A stretch of 64,000 bases of DNA, from assembly GCA_010094045.1 (NCBI GenBank), contig ML986648.1:104128-168127 (forward strand), given 5' to 3'. Of this stretch, positions 59,505-64,000 are shown in pieces. The translations under genes and the position numbers were made by a program. This stretch comes from Lojkania enalia. Taxonomy: Eukaryota > Ascomycota > Dothideomycetes > Pleosporales. Numbering within the stretch: the stretch's first letter is position 1; the number at the start of each line of letters is the position of its first letter. Below the pieces are notes generated by a model, which was not told the DNA's origin, did no database searches, and was given only the letters and a program-made list of their open reading frames with translations.

Positions 59505-60960
59505 AATGCTACTCGTCTCATCAAGCGCATATTAGTAGTGCCGTCCAAATTCAAACGAGGAATTGGATTGCGCTTCGAGACCCCTCCGAATCGAGTGACA
59601 AAAGGCGGGACCCTTGATCGGCCATTATCAATAACCATATCTGACCTTAGACCGCGATGGCCCACATTGCTAGCAGATGAATCACCGTGCCGAGCAACCA
59701 CTAAAAAAGCGCTGGCGACTACATCGCGCGTCTTCTAGTGGCCGGGATCATGTTAAATGGGTGCGTTATCATATTTTCAGCCACTCCAACAGCCAGTTCA
59801 ACTCTAGATCCTACTTCATGTACGCAGCAACCAAAGAGGAGATCTCAGCCAAGGTTGAAGCCATGAGTGATTTCTCAAAGCTCAAATCGGTCGGCAAGAA
59901 GGTGAAACCTATCGGACTTCTGTTTTCATGTGCTAACATGGTGCCCGAACTCCCCCGAGTCGCTGCGAAGACATTTGAAGATGCTAAAAGCGGCGATTAC
60001 ATCTTCACCCACGAATGCGGTCTAATATCCGAGCAGTTGGCATGTCAGTCCGTACAGAAACGAAATATTACATTTCGCAACCAGCGATATCTTCCCTCTG
60101 TCTTCCAGATTCGCTATCGAGGCACAAAGGAGTGTTGACTCTTGACCTGACACTAAGGGGCCAAATCCAAGTTAGATTTCGAGAGTCAATGAGAAGGTTC
60201 AAAGATGTCGCCGACCATGACTTCTCCATCATTAACTTCTCAAAAGTATGTGACCGTCCCGTTGGCTTAAGGTTAATAACTAAAAGGCCTTCCCAGCCCT
60301 ACGCCTCTGGCAACCTAAACGATGAGGCTGTCGTGCTTCTGCATACACTAGACATATCGCAGGAAACGCTACTTAGGAAGCAAACTCAACACCTTCAGTT
60401 CCTTGGGAATGTCAGCTGAGGTCTCTGTAGGGCAGATTTTTCGGTTTCTTTCATACTGTAATCGGCTTGATGTTGCAGAGAAGCTATTGATTCATGGGAT
60501 CGAGGCAGTCCTGTCCACTTTCCAAAGTCTTTGTCAAGCAGGAATATACTCGGATGTTCAAAAAGGAGAACGATCGGCGGTACCGCATTCTAATATCCTA
60601 GCTTCGCTTGCTCTGCAGCGTGTACGATCCATATAGTACAGATGGCCATCACGGAAAACTCAAAGGCGAGTGCTTTCTATGCATCATCATGGATGGTAAT
60701 GGCAGGGCGCATACTATTATCAACACGGAAGTTATGGTCACTAGGAATCCGTGCCTTCATCCAGGAGATTTGCAGAAATTCAGAGCCGTCGATATACCTG
60801 AATATCGCCATCTGGTTGATTGCATAGTTCTTCCTACTTGAGGGAGAAGACCTAACGCGGATCTGATGTCCGGTGGCGATCTTGATGGTGACGCAAGTAT
60901 CGCGGTCAGTGTCAGTCCCGGGCAGCGTTACTAATGTCCAGGAATTAGTCTTTATCACAT
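59505..60960 (+). pseudogene. RNA-dependent RNA polymerase (QDE-1/Rdp1 type) relic
   Basis: Cellular RdRPs make double-stranded RNA for RNA silencing. Plus-strand pieces in changing frames follow the family order. They include TRLIKRILVVPSKF (about 59514), FSHSNSQFNSRSYF (about 59776), the GDYIFTHECGLIS segment (59992), FRNQRYLPSVFQIRYRG (60078), GVLTLDLTLRGQIQVRFRES (about 60130), PYASGNLNDEAVVLLH (60297), NTEVMVTRNPCLHPGDLQKF (60721) and LMSGGDLDGD, whose catalytic DLDGD is at 60878-60892. Lesions: frame changes at about 60121, 60415 and 60600, and a TGA at 60839-60841 where relatives have a basic residue. An intron at 60246-60296 keeps GTATGT...CAG. The polymerase ends soon after DLDGD, where a copia fragment begins. 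The N- and C-terminal parts are missing, so it is non-functional. Confidence 0.85.
60878..60892 (+). other. Codons for the RdRP catalytic DLDGD motif
   Basis: GAT CTT GAT GGT GAC spells the three-aspartate metal-binding motif of cellular RdRPs. It is preserved in sequence although the gene is broken on both sides. Confidence 0.85.
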
Positions 60961-61009
60961 AGGATCGAGATATTATTCCGAGGACTATATCCAAAACTTC
61001 ATCTTCTAG

Positions 61010-61317
61010 AGGTTTTAAGATTCCTTGCGCTCGTATTCACGCCTCTATATTATATATCGTGCCAGCTCTTTGTCATCCAGATCTATAACTATGATATCTT
61101 CTTCTGACGCTGATATTAGTGCATGAAATCGTTCGATTGGAATCTCGTTTGACTCCTCATCCTCTAGCTTCTTGATCTGATCTTCTGATCTATCAGGATC
61201 GATATATTACCAGAGGCCCGTATCCTTTCTTATCAATATCCATTTCTGCCAATCCTTCGGTTTACTCAGTGTCACAGTAGCCTTAGTGATCAGTAGATCC
61301 TGCTCAGTAGCATCCAT
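61010..61317 (-). mobile_element. Ty1/copia-type gag fragment
   Basis: From an ATG at 61317 the minus strand reads as the start of a copia Gag. KPKDWQKWILIRKDT is followed by a TAG and YIDPDRSEDQIKKLEDEE, and IERFHALISASEEDIIVIDLDDKELARY runs into a TAG near 61040. The W.KW...W.YIDPD pattern is typical of gag regions in fungal copia elements. No protease, integrase, reverse transcriptase or LTR was recognised, so this is a decayed 5' fragment. Its left end abuts the truncated RdRP relic. Confidence 0.65.
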
Positions 61318-61889
61318 CCTCGCGATGTCAATGGATCAGGTAGTTTGAGCATATCGGTTGTATCGGCATCGAGGGTGCTAGTCGTTCGAGGACGGTATGA
61401 TGTCGGTTGACGACACCAGTGTAAACGGTGACTGTCGACTGCGGATATTGATTTCAATCAGATTAGCAATATCGATAATGTGAACACAGCGATTATACGA
61501 AGGTTTTCGGACCCATAACTATAAAGTATCAGAGCAGATAATAAGAAAAAACTGTGTTGATTCATATCTATGGAGGATTAAGGCTAGTTATACTATCTGT
61601 CCTAGTGTCACATAATATTAGGGCTAGCCCTTAATTGGGATCGTGCCATACATACAACCTTACATATTATAGTATAAACAGCGATTTAAAAAGGTTCTAT
61701 AGAAATAAGTTAGTCTTACTAAGGCTAAGGCTACTAAGATAGCTTCTTAAAAGGGAGTGGATAAGCAACTGGAAGATGAAGTGCGCATAGGTAGGAAGCG
61801 CAGAAAGGTCAGCACTAGCAGCGCTGCAGTCATTACAGCGAGCCTGGGCATATCGCTAGAACTTGCACAGTAGCGGATAAATAACTTAT

Positions 61890-63050
61890 CTCCTAATTAA
61901 ATACTATACTAATACCTGTTGGCATTGTCATGATATATACCTCTAAACCTAGAGATAGTTGATAAGGTGGGCGACTCGCTTGTGAACTACATTGTGTTGG
62001 AGCCGTGATAAGAAACCGAGCTCGCGGCAAAGCCCCCAGCATCCGAACTACAATGACTACAACTATATGCGTTTTGCAGCTCCTGGTGGCCCCCAAATCA
62101 ACTTCAAGGAATGCGTCATCACAGCCTTCAATGCTGCGTTCTGACTTTTATTTAATGTCGAATCCGAAGTCACTGGTAACTCAACATTCGGTAGCCTGAT
62201 CTGGTCGACGCCTGAGAGGCCTGCCAGTAATGAAATGACCTCGCAACAAGCCTTGTGTTCGGTGTAGAAGGTTGCGACTGTATCAGATATTTTCTTGCTG
62301 GTAACAAGTGACCCATACAATGCAATGTTCCAAGCGCATTGCTCTATGTATTTAGGTGGGTGATGGAGACCCTGAAATGCCACTGCACCGGGCTATACAG
62401 TGAGCACAAACGCGTCCATGGAGAAGGGCTTCAGGACAAGTGCATTCTGAGGCGCGTTAGGTACAGTCAGACGGACATGATCACCGATTTTAAGACTAGT
62501 GATTTTGGAATTGATGTGCAAAGAGCTTTTAATAGTGTATCCATTCTCGTACCTGTTCGTCGTCAGTTTCAGTAGCTCTCTTTCTGATCCCCGGCTATTC
62601 GATGCTTCATCAAGACGACCCAATACAATGCCAAAGAGAGCCTTGACGAATTGGCGAATTGCAAATGGACGTCCGACCAAGATACAGCTAGTTTCAGGCC
62701 TGACTTCAAGTAATAGGTCTAATGCTGTTTCAGGAGATCGAACTGATAATGCGACTTGTTCAATTAGCTCTGCAAAGTTCTGGAAAGGTATTTACTTCAT
62801 TTCATGCATCAAGAGCAGTAACGGCTGGCCGGCGAAGCCTTGTAGCTCGTTATATGATAGGACTAATTGGGTAAGAAGCAAAGGCACCAGATCGATGAGT
62901 GTTTCTTCTAATATGGCCTTGTGACTTTCCCAAGTTTGCGGCTGTAGGAAAATCGATGTCAAGTATACGTCTTCGGGAGGAAACGAAGTAGAGTATACGC
63001 TACAAGCCCTCGGTCCAAACTAGATATGCCGCTTGCTTCTGGTGACAGCA
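61890..63050 (-). pseudogene. UPF1-like superfamily 1 RNA helicase relic
   Basis: Minus-strand pieces match fungal AAA_11/AAA_12 helicases related to UPF1 and ZNFX1. In order they include LIDLVPLLLTQL (about 62900), LQGFAGQPLLLLM, DLLLEVRPETSCILVGRPFAIRQF, IGDHVRLTVPNAP, a QGLHHPPKYIEQCAW segment, LNKSQNAALKAVMTHSLKLI, WGPPG (Walker A, about 62092), then ALPRARFLITAPT. Lesions: a TAA near 62793, a TAG near 62392, a one-base loss inside Walker A at about 62083, and another frame change just after APT. The motifs downstream of APT are absent. Like the RdRP relic it converges on, it cannot make a working protein. The family is clear from motif order. The precise subfamily is inferred. Confidence 0.78.
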
Positions 63051-64000
63051 TATGAACTTAAACCTCGTGAAGAAATGACCTTTCTTGAGTACCGAGGACG
63101 TTTAGTACTGCATGGAGATTAGTATCTGAGTCGATTAGCTTCAAATGGGATAGGTGTTGTCGCGGGCAATAAATTTGACTCTCGGATGGTATTGATCCTA
63201 TGGAAGATTGTGGATCTCGGATAGTTTTTACTCCAATTCAACGCTCTCGAACAGAGGCAAAGCTTCCTCAGTGTAGACATAGTGTAACCACTAATCGAGA
63301 ATCTACATTAAGTCAACATCTCTACTGCTGATAACATATATCTCAGCGCCCAAGATGCCCGCTCTATTCATCGGACCAGTGTGGTACTATATGTCTCCAC
63401 CGATTTTTTTCAATGCGATACTAATTCTGCAATTAAAATAAGTTCCGTCCTCAATTTTATGTTCTTTCTTTCTGCAGCGATCGCTTTTGCTTGAGAACTA
63501 ATTAAGAACATCCTCGTGTTGGCCCGCTTCAGCCCATACAACTGGAAAGCGGCCTCATCACAGTACAGTCTGTAATTCTCTTTTGTCGGCATAACCTTGT
63601 AATTCGGCTAGTAATTTCCTTAAGAACGTAGCAGCGCAAAGACTCGAATGTTGCTGTGGACCTTTGCTTCACTGGCTCGCAAAACTTTACTCGGTACGTA
63701 TATGGCCAAGGTCAGACGTCCACTTGACACTCATAACAATTAACTTTTTGTGGAATAGTTGGAGCGAATGGCAGACGGTGCCAATAAATCTACTAATATG
63801 ATCGGCAGGAGAGGTGAATATTGGCTTCCAATGTAGTCTAGGATGATCGAGGCCGAATCGTTAAAGTTCCTCCTAACGGATGAATTCTAGTTGCAGAAGC
63901 CCGTTCCAAATTGTATTTAGTAGTACCTTCGAAGGAGGTAAGCGACACAGAAATCATGTTTGCTACTCGTCTGAAAGCGTGCTGAGGTTGAACAGGTTTG
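63051..64000. other. Decayed sequence at the window end
   Basis: The upstream part of the helicase relic may continue here. The 60-codon frame at 63410-63592 (-) begins MPTKENYRLYCDEAA but is not recognised. No intact gene is seen. Confidence 0.4.

Noticed and set aside
61519..61545. TATCAGAGC-like sequence resembling a copia primer-binding site
   Set aside because: It lies on the plus strand, whereas the gag fragment reads on the minus strand, so the orientation is wrong for a primer-binding site of that element.

Overview
The window is nuclear DNA of a filamentous ascomycete (Pezizomycotina). The evidence is the gene set: a Rim15-type kinase, a SAT4/PTH11-type membrane protein, a CFEM-PTH11 receptor-like protein, fungal cytochromes P450 and a PDR transporter. 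Introns are short (mostly 45-110 bp) with GT-AG ends. One gene corpse carries C-to-T and G-to-A changes of the kind made by repeat-induced point mutation (RIP). I cannot place it to class from the sequence alone.

Layout. 1-17.5 kb is a conserved, intact block: the 3' part of RIM15, an SDR, a vacuolar-type alpha-mannosidase (GH38), the exocytic t-SNARE SEC9 (13 exons) and a UDP/dTDP-glucose 4,6-dehydratase. 18-36.6 kb is an accessory block. It holds an unidentified broken gene, a full-length but broken PDR-type ABC transporter, two intact P450s transcribed divergently, an ERG26-like 3-beta-hydroxysteroid dehydrogenase, a SAT4-type 7-TM protein, an orphan reading frame and a CFEM-domain PTH11-like receptor. 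It reads like the tailoring and transport part of a specialised-metabolite cluster with no core synthase in view. 39-47.4 kb returns to housekeeping genes: a secreted SurE-like phosphatase, U2AF large subunit and OGG1 from a shared 383-bp divergent promoter, and a second SDR. 47.4-52.9 kb is AT-rich and gene-poor, with three short F-box-like vestiges. 52.9-57.7 kb has a CorA-like membrane protein and an F-box protein. 58.5-63.1 kb is a gene graveyard: a NadR-like P-loop NTPase with three nonsense codons that fit CpA-to-TpA mutation, an RNA-dependent RNA polymerase relic that still spells its catalytic DLDGD motif, a Ty1/copia gag fragment, and a UPF1-like SF1 helicase relic converging on the RdRP.

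All spliced models were built by hand from frame continuity, splice sites and family resemblance. Every exon set given for an intact gene sums to a whole number of codons. The main points of interest are the coreless cluster with its dead transporter, the RdRP/helicase/copia graveyard, the micro-exons and GC-AG intron in SEC9, and the glutamate at the phospho-acceptor site of the Rim15 receiver domain. No tRNA or rRNA gene, CRISPR array or complete transposon was found.
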